Shown: positions 33,960 to 46,759, counted from the stretch's first letter. The stretch is 64,000 nucleotides of DNA from Lytechinus variegatus (GCF_018143015.1 NC_054746.1:38752687-38816686), one strand, 5' to 3'. Notes: generated by a model not told the origin, from the letters alone. Made by a program: numbers and translations.

Positions 33960-36900
33960 GTAAGTGATCATTGTCCCACCTATTGAAGTTAATGTTAGCA
34001 GTTAAATCCTCTGTTAGATCTACGTTCAATTCAATTTTTTTTTCAGTTCAGTTCATTTATTTTCTCTTTCAATCTTTTTAGATTTACAATGATAGTTCAA
34101 TATACATATTTACAAAATATAATATATAAATCATTTCTATAATACAATAATACTGTGAAAAGAGAAGGAGACCAACTACCGTTAATTTTTAATAATATTA
34201 GGTACGGTATGTGACAAAAAAAATGAAAATCCTCAAATCTCAATGAATTTGGTATCATTTGAAAGCCCTTAAAAAGACCTTTCAAATGATACCAAGAACT
34301 CAAATTTTCATCAAGAAATTATAAAGTTATTCCAGTTTAAGTCGCGCATATTTATCAAAATTTGTGGTCATTGTCTTAATGTAAAGTCAATGGAGTGCAT
34401 AACCGATTTTTGTGACCATTTTGTGACCATTTTGAACCCAAGTCTTCAACGGGCTCTAACTTCTTTGTTTTTGAGCCCTTTGAAGTAATTTAGGTATCAA
34501 TGGAAAGGTGAAAGAAAACTCAATTGATGTGTAATCATTTCACTTGGTAATTTTTCTTCTTATGTGTAAAATAATTTCTTTTAATTAATTCTAATTAATT
34601 ATGCAAATTACAATTACTCGCCTCTTTTTTTGCCAAATGAAAGTGATAATGAGAGATAATTTGTATATAATTTAGTTGGCATCAAAACAGCATCATGTAG
34701 ATAATTTCCTAAATGAATTTGTTTAAAGTATTGTTTTTGTAATTTCTAATGTATTTCTTTGTTTTTCTGATATAAATTACAATTAGCCTAGCTCTTTTTC
34801 AACTTTAGTATTGTGTACATGTATGTATGGGGTCTTTTTTTACAAATGAAAAATATCATTCCTTTTGTACATGTACTTTGTATGGTATAAAAATACAAGT
34901 GTGCTTTTCTGATGTATTTGATTGTTTCACCAATTCTTTATGTATTTTATTGTTTCAACAATTTGTTTATACATGTAGATGGATAATGTACCTTTCATTT
35001 TGGAGACCGTGGGCATTCGATTACAATTTTTTTTAGGAAGGATGAGCAGCAGAGTCTGAGGGTGTAAAGATGTAGCATTGCATGTAATTCAAGTATCAAG
35101 AAGGAAACATAAAAATTAAGCTTTAATATATGCATTTCTTGGATATGTATGATTACAACAAAGGCCATGTTCGAGCACTCCTTTTTTAATGAAAAATAAG
35201 TTCATATTCTAGCGTGAAATCACTGCACATAAATAAAGCTCTGAACAGCAACAAAAACAGGCATCAAAGCTCCAACACTCAAAACAAGAGAACAAAAGTG
35301 ACACAAAAACTTATACAAATCCCATCCCCATTTCAACTTATGAACACAACCCTCCCCCCCCCTGCACCCTTCTTGAAAAAAAAATAATAATTATAATAAA
35401 ATAGAAAAAAAATGAATAACATAAAATAGACAATAGAGCCATGTGGAAGTGAAATATTTCCTCTGAGAGTGAAAAATTAAACAACAAATTTTTTGCATTT
35501 TAATCATGGGCGGAAATTGGCCCCAAAGGTAGGGGGACGCTGGCATCGGCGGCGAAAGCCAACAGTTTTAGGGGGACCACCAAATTATTTTGATAATCAA
35601 AAAAATACACCAAAGGTTATCAACCAAAAATTATAGGGGGACGCAGAAAACTAAATTTGACAAGCCAAAAAAAAAAAAGAAAAAAAAAGGTTATCAAAAA
35701 AAAAAAAAAATTGAGGGCGGGGGGTACACTTCCCCCAGCTTTCGCCGCCTATGGATGCTGGCAACTCTGACAAGTTAAAAAAAAAAAGTTTATCCCCAAA
35801 CTGTTGTAAGGTCATTTTCACCCCAAAAAGTTTGACCAAAAAAGAAAAAAAGAAAGAAAAAAATGTATTATTGTTACATGTCCCCCTATTATTTTGGGTA
35901 GGGGGACGTGTCCCCCTGGGATTTCCACCCATGAATTTAATTTTAGAAAAGTCAACATTGATATTCCACTGTCAAAAGCAAATCCAGTTTCCAAATGAAA
36001 CGATAATCAACCACCTAGACTCTTGAGTCACATAACCTTGGGATGATAAAATCTTTCTGTGACAAATGAATGTATTAAAATCAATATCAGAATAATTATC
36101 TACGGTATAATGACAGAGATTTCCCAAAAAAGGCACAACATAATCATCAAGTAAGCAATTTACGATCTAGTTCAATCCAGCATGAACGACTCACTATCGA
36201 CCGCTCCCATCACCCTGCCAACCGCAGGCGCATCGGGCAGCTCGACTGACGAGAGACCGGCTGTGACAAGGGTAGCATCGCCCTGCCAACGGCAGGCGCA
36301 TCGGGCAGCTCGACTGCCGAGAGACCGGCTGTGACAGGGGTAGCTGGCATCTCTTATATCTGGACTGCGCAACGTCAGAATCGCGTAAGTTTGGATTTTT
36401 TGATAATTCAAATATATTTCCAGTCAAATTGTATACCTAATCGGATTCTTGTTTTACTTACCATTAAAAAATTTCGAACATTTACGCGTCCAAAAATTTG
36501 ATGAACTTTCAAGCTCCGATATCCACACTTTACAGGCGAGTATCCACATTGAAACTTATATGTACAGAAAGAGCACATCTTCAGCTGTCTGTTAAAAGGC
36601 ACGAGATTGCACCTACTATATGCGCATGCGCATTAAACCCCTTTATCAATGAGCCGCCCAGACATAGTCGATGCCACTCGTAGCAAAACCCGCGCGAAAA
36701 CCGTGCCACCAAAACCAGCGCTCGCGATGCCCCGTATTCGCACATAGCTAATAATATGTTTGTAAAACTAAAAAATGATACAATTCATAAGCACTTCACT
36801 CGCCAGGCGAGTTCCTTTCATTTACCTCTGAATAAAACATCGTTTACACAGAAGACATTTGTTTTTACTGGTCCAAAATTATGGAATTCTTTTTCAAAGG

Positions 36901-39900
36901 ATATTATACAATGTAATTCAATACAAAATTTCAAAGGAAAACTTAAAAAAATATCTTCTGGATTCATATTAGATTATCGTTTTTTTTTACAAAGTTATGT
37001 AATTCAGAACTTAATATGTAAACACAAAATCGCTCCGAAGAATTGCCGCCTACGATCAGATTAAATGCAGAACACAAAGGTACAAACTAAGTCCAATCCC
37101 ATATCTATGAATGAATCCTAGATAAAGAAGACAATATGTTATCTGTATTATGACCTCTTCCTAATTTTTTTTTCTTTTCATATCTCCTCTCTCTCTATCT
37201 CTCCCTCTCTCTCTCTTTCTTCCTTTTCTATCTCCCCATCCATCTCTTTATCTTTCTCTCTCTCTCTCTCCTCCATCATTCTCTCAATTTCTTTCTCTAT
37301 CTCACCATGCAATGTGACTTATCATTATTATTATTGAATTCGAATAATCAGCGACTATCTGTAATGTTTCAGTAGAACGAAATAAGTATACAAAACTCTC
37401 TGTATATAAAATTTTATTCTAATTATTTACCCATTGTTACCCACTTCCATTTCTCCTATTACTCTGAATACGTCACTAATTCAAAATCTCGATATCCTCA
37501 AGTCAATTTTATCCAATCCAATTAACTTACATCTAATTACTTACATCATAAATCCTTCCAATCCGCTTTCTCGTATACATTTACTATATCTTAAGCAAAA
37601 TTTGAAACCTCTGCAGTTACTTATATTTGAAAATATTCTGTTGATTCATATTAACCCCCAAAGTATTAATGATAGTAGATTTTTTATGCTTTGTGTATTT
37701 TTATAATTCTATTTTGATACTGTTATGTTTAATGCTGTTTTTTATGTAAAAGTTCTGTACAATTCAGCTCTTGCTGCGAACAGCCTTTGAATAAAATACC
37801 ATTATTATTATTATAAATGTGTTTGATGATTTCTCTTTGTATATATGTTTAATCGTTTTATGATTTCTGTATACAGTGTATACTGATTCATTAATTTTTA
37901 TTTATTTTTATTTTTGTGTATTTTTTATTCATTGTATATTTTTTTATGCATTATTTATTTCTTTATTTTATCTTATTTTTATTCATAAAATATACTTATG
38001 AAAGGGGGCCTTCACCCTACAAGTGAAGTGCTTATGAATTGTATCATTTTTTACAAACATATTATTAAAAGGTAACGGTAATTGTTTATTAATGAACTTG
38101 TACATTAACCGTCTGAGTTGAAAAGAATATAAATCTTTAACCTTCAAGACTTTATTTTTCAAAAACAGAATATTTGTATGTGCCCTAATTTTCTGCATGA
38201 CTAATAATACGAATCACTCTTTTTTGCAATATAAAAAGTGTATTAATTTGAGAATTCGCTGCGATACTCAATGCAACAACTCCGTAATTCAGATAAGGTA
38301 AAATTAACGTTGAATATAATGATATCAAAATATAATGAGGTAAGAAGTGACTTAATTTTCTAATGACACCAATATTGCGAGCAATGATTTTACAAATATT
38401 ATCAGTATGTGTTTTCAAAGAAAGTTTATCGTCAATGATCAGTCCCAAAAATTTAGTAGATCGCACTGTTTGAATAACAGTATCATTTAAAATTACATCT
38501 TTTGGTACAGTCGTAATCTTGTTGCTAAATAGCATGTAGCTAGTTTTTGCTAGGTTAAGAGAGAGTTTGTTAGCTGTTATCCAATTAGAAACATTTTTTA
38601 GTTCGTCATTGAATATTTGCGTCAGTTGTTCTGGGTCGGGGTGCGACAGAAATATATTAGAGTCATCAGCGAAAAGTATAAATTGAAGCAATCTTGATGA
38701 CATATCAATATCATTTATATAAGTAATGAACAAAAGTGGGCCAAGAATGCTGCCCTGTGGAACTCAAAGAACAGGTTTACGTTCAGAAATATTACCATCA
38801 AGTGAAACGAACTGTGAACGCCCGGTTAGATAATTCTTGAACCACTTTAGTGGTTCCCCTCTAATTCCATAATGAGAAAGTTTATAAAGGAGAATATTAT
38901 GATCAACTGTATCGAATGCTTTTGAACAATCTAAGAACATACCAATCGTATTCGAAGACTTGTCATAAGCGTTGGCAACTGTTTGAACTAAAAGTATTGC
39001 ATGGGAAGTGCTACTCTTTTCTCGGAAACCAAATTGAGTATCGGATAGGATGTTGTGCTTTAAAAAAAACATGGTTCGTATGTGAACCAATTTTTCAAGA
39101 ATTTTAGATAAGTTTGTAAGCAATGAAATGGGTCTGTAGTTACTTGCTAAAGAACTATCACCCTTTTTGAAGACTGGTATTATCTTAGAAATTTTCATTG
39201 ATTTTTGAATATTTCCCGATGATAATGACAAATTGAATACATAAATAAGAGGGTCAATTATATAATTCATAGTTTTCTGTAGAAGGATGTTATCAGTGTT
39301 ATCGAATCCTGCACTTTTATTTAATTATAGGCTAGATATAATTTTAATTATCTCCTGTGCGTTCGTAGGAGAAAAAAAAATAGAACTTTGATTTCTATCT
39401 CCCAGATATTGATGAAATGAATGGGAATTTGTTGGTATACTTCTAGAGAGCTCAAATCCAACTTGTGAAAAATAATTATTGAAAATATTTGCCATCTGAG
39501 CTTTATCTTCAATAATAGAATCATTATGCATAAGCTTAGTTATCTTTGAAAACTTTGGTCCATTATTGATGGTAGAATTGATCAATTTCCATGTTTTTTT
39601 AAGATCATTCTTGCATTGATTAAATTGATCATGGTAATATGCCTTTTTAGCAGTACGGATGACCCCTGTTAGTATATTCTTATAATTGGTATATTGGCTC
39701 CGAGTATTCTCAGTTAGTCTTGATATATAATATTTATAGTATAATCAATTTTTTTTATTTATCGAACAAAGAATTGAATTCGTTATCCAAGGTAATCTAG
39801 GTGATCTTTTATAATTTTTGGACTTGGGCTTTGCAAAAGGGATATTTTCATTAACATGACTCATGAAGATATCAATAAATGTTTTGTAGAACTTGTCAAC

Positions 39901-42900
39901 ACATTCTGTACTAAATACATCATCCCAAGTTTCTTCTTCTAAACTCTGTTTCAAATGAGATATATTTAGATCACTATATACACGCCTCTTAGGTACATAA
40001 TCGGGAAAGTTGTTTGGCTGATATTGATTAGAACAATACATAAAAATTGGGAAATGATCAGACATGTCTGAGATAATTATACCAGCTTTAAATTCTGAAC
40101 GAATATTGGAGAAAAAATTGTCAATCAGAGTTGCGGAAGTATTAGTAATTCTAGTGGGTCTAGAAATAAGTGGCAAAAAGGAGGCAGAAAGGAATGTCTC
40201 TAAAAAGTCATTTGAAAAAATATTAGTATCACTCGCTATTAAACAGGTCATAATTAAAGTCTTCCATTATGATACATCTTTTGTTTTGAACAAAATGATA
40301 ATGTAGTAAATTATTTAAAGTTTCTAGAAAATCAGCACTATTGCTGCGAGGGGGCTTATGAACAACTCCCAATACAGTTTTTCTGTTATCACGATCACTA
40401 ATTTCAATGAATAAAGTTTCTGCAGTTTCATTCATTAAATTCATGTCTTCAATAATAAGACATGAATTTAATGAATGAAACTGCAGAAACTTTATTCATT
40501 GAAATTAGTGATCTAACGTTGTCTTTTATAGGCCTAGACGAATTATAATAATATAAACTAATAAAAATAAATTTTTACTTGCATGTTCCTTACCTCCATC
40601 CCAGCCCCCATTCGTGTTTTGTGACTTTTATTTGAAAAGATAGTAAAAAATAGTATTGACATAGATAATAAACTTGTTCGTGGATTTCTTGAAAATTTCA
40701 CAATTTTCAGCGTTTCTATTGATGACATGCATGTTGATGTCTATTGAGTGAGTTAGACCTTCATTGTATTGTGAAATAAATAAGTCACCAGTCGTAATCG
40801 TGCTAGTGCTGGCTGGCATTTACCTTGAGTCACACATTCTATGAACAAGGTCATTCATTCTATGAACCTTGTTTTCTGGTACTCCTCCCTGTATGGTGAA
40901 ATAAGGTTGGCAATGTTTGGCTTATTTATTCTTTTTCTTTGGGAGAAATGCTTGCTTTTTTGGCACTGTTAGGTTCCATTACAACTATTCATCATATAAC
41001 TTGGCTCTTAAGTAAATTTGATTCTTTAAATTAATTTTTCTTAATTAGAAATAGAGATTGAAAATCTACAATTGTCTTGCCATATTACTTTTTACCAATA
41101 GAGGGCATACACAAAAATATGCCCAAAATTCAAGTTTTGGAGCGCTCTGGTGAATACAAAAATCACCCCCAAGTTACTAATGAAAAATAAATTGCAACTA
41201 CGGAAATTAGTGTTTTTGGTCACAAAAGTGATATTTTAATGATTTTTGAAAATTGTTTGCTATGTACAGCATTGGCATACCATAGTCTAACCCAGGATGC
41301 TCCCGCCTGCAAAGCGGGTGGGAGCCCAGGGGCTTACCGTGTATTTGGCCATAGACACGGGACTAGGGTAATTTATGGTCAAAATATTTATCAAACAGAA
41401 TTGTGAAAACAGAAATCATGCACTTACCACGATTATATAGATGAAGATCTAACGTGTGGCAGTATCCTGACATCGAGGCACAGACTGGAACCTAAAAAAA
41501 ACATGAAAAGTTCTGTCGCGATACCTCTCTTAATTCTTTCAAAATTCATAACAAAATGGCCGATTGAGACTGGGGTAGAAGGAAAGAACTTATCAGGTTT
41601 TTTTAGTACTACAAAAAAGTACTACATCTTCTGAAGTTGGAAGTTAAAGAAGCCCTGAGATTTCTGATATTAGAAGACTTCCAAATTCAGAGTTTGCCTG
41701 AATATTTCTTGTATGTGTGGTATGTTATTGTTTGCACAAATATTGTAATTCTACATCTTCCCTGACTTTCAATGTCATAGGTACATGTAGTTGGCATAGA
41801 TGTAAACACAAAGGAAGATAGGTTTTGTCACATATACCGTACATGTATGCCTGGAAAATACACCTTTTTTGGGAGGCTAACCAACTTCATCAATGGAAGG
41901 ACATATGCTATGCCCAATCCCCTGAACTTTTTGTTGATTTGACAGAGAGAGCATCCTTGGAATGGTAGTCTACAGCTTAGTTCTAGAGACAAAATTCAGT
42001 TTTATCAAGCTGATTTACTAGTCAATAGCTGAATTGATTATAAGAAATAGCTATATTTTTGCCTTGCTTCCCACACCATCACTCGAAGTCTGAAAATATC
42101 CATCTTCTGTGTAAATAGTGTGGACTGACGTGAGAAGTCAATACATAAACTTAATTAGCACTAATGCATCATTTGCACACTGTCAACTAAGTTTTGTCTC
42201 TCACTTCATTTGTTTTTCCCTTGTAGTTTATCTGAAGTGGAATTCAGCGTAACTGTACTTTAATTTATTTTTCTTTTTTTTCTTCTTCCCACAAGGATGG
42301 CAACACTGATATGAGGAAGATTCCTGTTCCTGCCAATAGATATACACCACTAAAAGAGAATTGGATGAAGATATTTACACCTATTGTGGAGCACCTCAAA
42401 TTACAGATCAGATTTAATCTCAAAACAAGACATGTAGAACTGAGAGTAAGTTACAGTGCCTTGAATAATATGACCTTCTAATTAAAAACAGCAGCCACAA
42501 TTTTTTTTCCATATTCTTCTGCTAAGGAGAGATCTCAATTGGCAACACAAATTATACATGAAGAGGGAAATGGATAAGGCTTTCATTGTAATACTATCAT
42601 TTAACATGTGGAACATCTATTTTCAGTTTCATTTATGTGTACTGGTGTAGATCTTTGTTTATAATCTTTACCTTAATAACTATTTTGTTTTGTACACTTG
42701 CCTAAAAAGAGTGATACATGTATAGGCCTATCCTGCTCCTGTTGTCTATTTCAGATGCTGATTCTTTTCCTGTTGAAATATTTTAGTACACCTGTACATG
42801 TAATATGTTTTATTTGATGTAAATGTATGAAGACTTCTTACATGGTTCATACCATTAATTTTTTTTATTAGGGATGTGTACATTGAGAAATATGCTTAAT

Positions 42901-45900
42901 GATGATAATTGATTATATTTTTATGTTACAGGGCGGAGATCATGCATTTGCAATGATATTTTCAATTCATTGAATAATTCATTACCTAGACTATGCAACC
43001 ATTGTAATGAACGATGCCAGCACTAACAATTATCTGACAGTTATAAAAGTAACCATCAGATTCTAGTTATTGTCAGCCAATCAATACATGTATATGTACC
43101 AAGTAAAGTTGTCAAATCTGAAACTCTGTTAAATGAAAAATTTAGATGAAATGCGTCCAAATGGGGTATTCCTTCTTCCATTTAAAAGGCATTAAGTACA
43201 CAGATACATTGGAAAAAGGCTCCTATCTTGAGCCAGTAGAAGTGAGTTTTGGACTCGATTCATGTTCATTCATTCTGTAAAAACAAAGAAATTTTGTACT
43301 TGAAAATCTGGAAAAATGTAGCCTTTGTATCTCTGACTTCTTAATGTGTATGTATACATTACCCTTAGTAATTAATTTTGACCAAAGAATGTAACCATAT
43401 TAATATCAAGGAAGTAGTTACAATAAGTCTTTGATGCATAATTACCAACCCTCAAGAAATTCATGATCATCATCATCTAATCTCTTACTAATTCCAGTTG
43501 CTAAGAAATCATGCAAGGAATGGACCTCTGCTCATGCAGGGCTAATCTGTGGAATTCTCTTTCACAGAGATTGAAAACCCAGACTTCAGTGACCACCTTC
43601 AAGGAAAACCTGAAAACATACATGTTTAAGAGTGCTTTTTTTTTATAGACATTGACTTATTGTTCAGACATGTATTATATGTAAATAGTTTTGTTGTTCT
43701 GCTCTGAAGCGCCTTGAGCATCTAATCAAGATGGAAAGTCCGATATACAAATCTCATGTATTATTATTATTATTAAATAGATTATATCTCATCAATAGTC
43801 ATTGGTAATAAACACAGGGGTTTTGTAAATATAAATTGCTTGTCCTTTGAAGTGCATATCTCATTCAATCTTTTCTTGTCATAATTCTTTTTTTCTCTCT
43901 TTGTGTTCCAGTCTTCAGAGCAAACTCAAGAAATAAGTTCCCTTCAGAAAGGACATGACTTTGTGAGAGCCTTTCTCTGTGGCTTTGAAGTAGAGGTAAA
44001 AAATGAATTATTATTAAATACCCAGATCATAGTTTGACCAAGCACAGAAGCTTTGATGAGTGGTATATATAGGGTAAATAAAATGTTGTTGGCAATAGAC
44101 TTTTTGTGGGGGGGGGGGGGTGCAAAGCAATATGGTTCAATTTTATCTATTTTTTAAAGTGTGAAACTTAGCATGACAATAGCATATGCCATGTCCCCTT
44201 GATAAACTCATGATAGTTAACAAAACTCATGACATGATATTGAAATTCATAAGCCATGACATAGTGAAATAATTATGTCATGAGTTTTCTCTTTATATAG
44301 ATTTTCTTTGTATATTTTTAATAAAAAAAGAAGACTTGAAGTGTATAATTATAAAGCATGTTTATTACATGTATGTGAGGTGATTTGTCTTATTGTGTCT
44401 TAACATTAAAAAAAACTGAGCTTTGCTGCACAATTACTATATATTTGAAGTACAGGGAATGGTCTACTTCCCAGCAATCTGGGTTGATGGGACAATACTA
44501 CATAATAAATAGTTCTGTGCAGTTTATTGAAACCAGAGCAGAGCTGTCACATTGTCTTATTTCATATCAGTCACCTATGTTCATAGATAAATGGATCATG
44601 ATAATATGGAGTGATACACTGACAGCTGAAATAATTTTGAATGAGATACAAATTTTGAGATCTCAATTATCTAAGATTTTTAAAATTTATTCAAAAAAAT
44701 TCACTCTATGGGCATTTTCACAGTAACTGACGTTACACGGCACAATTTTATACACTTTTCATTGTGTATATGAGGATCTCAAAAACAACAAATCATGGGA
44801 GTTTCCTTTTATGCAAACAAGAGGAACAAGAAGTTTTTTCAAATTGTGATAGTTCAGTAATCTATCATTGTAGACCATGCTCAAAAAATGTTATGATTAA
44901 AGCAGATTACATTTCTGAGCATGTCATTCATTTTATCAATGTATTGTTATGAAATCGTGGAGGGTAGGATAATATTTTTTATTATTTTTTTAATTTAGGG
45001 TTTTATAGGCGTAGGTTGCGAGGTTTCAAAGAGACAAAAATTTTAAAAATGATTTTTGATGTGTATGCCAATGAAAACCATCCAATATTTTCCATATTGG
45101 ATGGAATTAATATTTTGCCCCGCCCACAAGATTATCATTGGTTAATAAATGATTGTGCGCATGAAGCAATTGTTATGTCACAATGAAATTACATTGCGTA
45201 TTAGTTGCCAGAAGGTGTGGCAACGGAGCGAGATTGCGTCCATTTATTGAATTGAAATGCAATTGCACTATACGCTAGCGCATCTTTACAGATATTTTTT
45301 TTTTAATGACAATACTCAGTCGCTATGCTCATGATTTACAGGGTTAACATAAAATGATGAGTAATAACATTTTTTTTCTTTATTAATTGATGTTTAGCTT
45401 TGTGAGTTATCTCAATGATAAATTGGATGGCCAATTTTCATGGGATGCGTAGAAATATTGTTACTCGCTGAAGAACAATATTGGATTCATCTCCGACTCA
45501 TCCAGTATTGTTCTTCAGCTTGTACAATATCTATACGCATCACACTCAAGGTCATCTAATATTCCCTAAATATTATGAGGCATAATGAAACATCAGTGGA
45601 ACTGGGAACTAATTCTACACAGCATTAACAATGATTTTTATTCCCCTCTTTTTTCTTTTAGGATGCTTTGGCATTGCTGAGACTTGATGATTTATTCTTA
45701 GAATCTTTTGAAGTGACCGATGTAAAGCCACTGAAAGGAGATCATTTATCTAGAGCTATTGGAAGGATAGCAGGGAAGGGTGGAAAGACAAAGTTCACCA
45801 TTGAGAATGTTACAAAGACTAGAATTGTTCTAGCTGACACAAAAATACACATCTTAGGCTCCTTCCAGAATATAAAGATTGCAAGGACAGCTATATGTAA

Positions 45901-46442
45901 TCTTATTCTTGGTAAGTACTCAATATCCGCTTTCATATACGGTAATTTACGATAGGGTTTACAAGTTATGGAGAAAGAGTACTGTCTGTTCTTGTTATGG
46001 TGATTTAAAATCACTTCAAGACATATAACATGTTGCTCAGTTATTTGGTTAAAAGTATGGATGGCATAGTTTGTTTAATACATTTCAATACAATAGCTCA
46101 ATTACAATGTGAAAAATCTAATTTTACTTTTCACAGTTATGTTGAACTTCGCATTTTTCATGTTCATTGGATCATGAATTTAGAATAAATTCATTTTCGT
46201 CATTACACCCATATGATGTTAAATTTCTTCATTACACAAGAGAGGAATGTTAGTTGTACATCTTGCTATTATTTTAATGATGCATAAATATTATTTGATC
46301 ATTGAATTTTGTCATTTATATTCAATATTGAATATAATTTTTTTTTCTTTTCCCCCTAATTCTTTCTATTGCAGGTAGCCCACCTTCTAAAGTATATGGA
46401 AATATGCGTGCTGTGGCGAGTAGATCAGCAGAAAGATTTTGA
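33741..46442 (+). CDS. PNO1: PNO1 (partner of NOB1) gene, 5 coding exons, complete
   Basis: PNO1/Dim2 is a KH-like RNA-binding protein of late pre-40S particles. It sits over the 3' end of 18S rRNA and guides NOB1 cleavage at site D in nucleolus and cytoplasm. Coding exons: 33741-33959, 42296-42445, 43912-43995, 45662-45911, 46375-46442; all GT-AG, phase-consistent, 771 nt, 256 residues (human 252). The N-terminal 73 residues are acidic/basic and poorly conserved, ending in the typical RPHFPPLKG motif. The rest is nearly invariant: [40 protein letters not shown], and the KH core [20 protein letters not shown] with the GKGG loop at 189-192. The C-terminus is VASRSAERF. The start at 33741 is preferred over an in-frame ATG at 33693 because it gives the usual family length. 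Intron 1 is 8.3 kb. Convergent with SPAST, divergent from KPTN. Confidence 0.96.
34249..34295. repeat. Perfect 17-bp-arm hairpin in PNO1 intron 1
   Basis: TTGGTATCATTTGAAAG (34249-34265) and its exact complement (34279-34295) with a 13-base loop. Part of a repeat-like stretch at 34185-34560. Confidence 0.7.
35504..35934. repeat. Inverted-repeat element ending TCATGGGYGGAAAT, PNO1 intron 1
   Basis: Left TCATGGGCGGAAATTGG, right (inverted) TCATGGGTGGAAATCCC; AGGGGGAC occurs near both ends. Interior A-rich and G-rich, no coding capacity. Confidence 0.6.
36208..36343 (+). repeat. GC-rich 68-bp tandem duplication
   Basis: 36208-36275 and 36276-36343 differ at only a few positions (ACCCTGCCAACCGC vs GCCCTGCCAACGGC; GACGAGAG vs GCCGAGAG). 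Shared core GGCGCATCGGGCAGCTCGAC and GAGACCGGCTGTGACA. GC content contrasts strongly with the surrounding intron. Confidence 0.85.
36745..37815 (+). mobile_element. 3' end of a CR1/L2-type LINE, plus strand
   Basis: Encodes the typical LINE C-terminus ([20 protein letters not shown], then [20 protein letters not shown], then FKGKLKK) and ends with CAGCCTTTGAATAAAATACC and (ATT)n. 5' truncated. A CT-rich microsatellite (37180-37310) lies inside the 3' UTR. Its first 50 bases match the end of the oppositely oriented LINE piece to the right. Confidence 0.75.
37983..40449 (-). mobile_element. CR1/L2-type LINE, endonuclease and reverse transcriptase, minus strand
   Basis: Reading leftward: endonuclease end ([10 protein letters not shown]..., then an [10 protein letters not shown] Mg-binding block, about 40260), [17 protein letters not shown] and [10 protein letters not shown] (about 40050), RT blocks [85 protein letters not shown] (about 38670), and the C-terminus to [10 protein letters not shown]. 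Frame changes near 39600 and 39300, and a stop just before VPQGS, disable it, but it is far less decayed than the LINE at 14.7-16.4 kb. It lies in PNO1 intron 1, antisense. 5' end truncated at a palindrome. Confidence 0.88.
40393..40513. repeat. Perfect 57-bp-arm palindrome at the LINE 5' boundary
   Basis: 40393-40449 (GATCACTAATTTCAATGAAT...) and its exact complement 40457-40513, spacer CAATAAT. The left arm is LINE coding sequence; the right arm is the same 57 bases in the opposite orientation. No mismatches. Confidence 0.9.
40514..42295. other. Rest of PNO1 intron 1, nothing recognised
   Basis: AT-rich, with a GC-rich imperfect hairpin near 41298-41325 (GCTCCCGCCTGC...GGGTGGGAGC). The last 60 bases form a strong pyrimidine tract before the exon 2 acceptor. 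Confidence 0.5.
42296..42445 (+). CDS. PNO1: PNO1 coding exon 2 (residues 74-123)
   Basis: Encodes DGNTDM, then [20 protein letters not shown], then [20 protein letters not shown] and VELR. Acceptor preceded by a strong pyrimidine tract (CCCACAAG), donor AGA|GTAAGT. Confidence 0.95.
43500..43785 (+). mobile_element. LINE 3' fragment with (ATT)n tail, PNO1 intron 2
   Basis: Encodes [20 protein letters not shown] then [10 protein letters not shown], a typical LINE C-terminus, followed by GAAGCGCCTTGAGCATC...GTCCGATATACAAATC and (ATT)n. Heavily 5' truncated. The tail resembles that of the SINE at 22127. Confidence 0.75.
43912..43995 (+). CDS. PNO1: PNO1 coding exon 3 (residues 124-151)
   Basis: Encodes [20 protein letters not shown] then FLCGFEVE. 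Acceptor GTTCCAG, donor GAG|GTAAAA. Confidence 0.95.
45060..45560. repeat. Hairpin-rich fold-back repeat, PNO1 intron 3
   Basis: Contains CCATCCAATAT/ATATTGGATGG (45078-45088, 45094-45104, perfect) and GCTGAAGAACAATATTGGA / TCCAGTATTGTTCTTCAGC (45467-45485, 45501-45519, one mismatch). The outer words AATTGGATGG and CCATCCAATA are also complementary. Non-coding. Confidence 0.6.
45662..45911 (+). CDS. PNO1: PNO1 coding exon 4, KH domain (residues 152-234)
   Basis: Holds the KH-like core including [12 protein letters not shown] (185-196) and [20 protein letters not shown]. Acceptor TTTTAG, donor CTTG|GTAAGT. Confidence 0.96.
46375..46442 (+). CDS. PNO1: PNO1 coding exon 5 (C-terminus and stop)
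   Basis: Encodes the rest of the split Gly codon, [21 protein letters not shown] and TGA. Acceptor ATTGCAG. The human C-terminus reads [21 protein letters not shown]. Confidence 0.96.
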
Positions 46443-46732
46443 TGCATTATCATTAAAGAGACATATAAACTGGAATTTTAAGTCATTATATAGATGACAT
46501 TTATTTTGACAAAATGCATGGATGAAGCTATATTGGTTCACCTCTGAGTTATGGACCAGAAGGTTGTTTGTAAGCAGTCTTGTCTCCAGTGATGCAGTTT
46601 GTTTGCTGGCTGTCTATTGCAAGTCACTGGTAGATAACAACAGATCCAACAACCTTATTCTTCAACCAGTCAAGTTCATCGCTTATCAAACAATCCAAGC
46701 TGTTAGCGGAATTCTGTTTCTTTCTACTGGTA

Positions 46733-46738
46733 AATAAA
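46733..46738 (+). terminator. PNO1: Candidate PNO1 polyadenylation signal AATAAA
   Basis: The first AATAAA after the PNO1 stop, 291 bases downstream and followed by TTTTTGATGTG, a U/GU-rich sequence typical downstream of a cleavage site. Motif seen; use is inferred. Confidence 0.5.
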
Positions 46739-46759
46739 CAATTTTTGATGTGCCACAAC

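Noticed and set aside
35590-36026. ORFs with Lys-rich tails on both strands
   Set aside because: Produced by A-runs inside the 35504-35934 inverted-repeat element.
45742-46014. 90-codon minus-strand ORF
   Set aside because: Antisense shadow of PNO1 exon 4.
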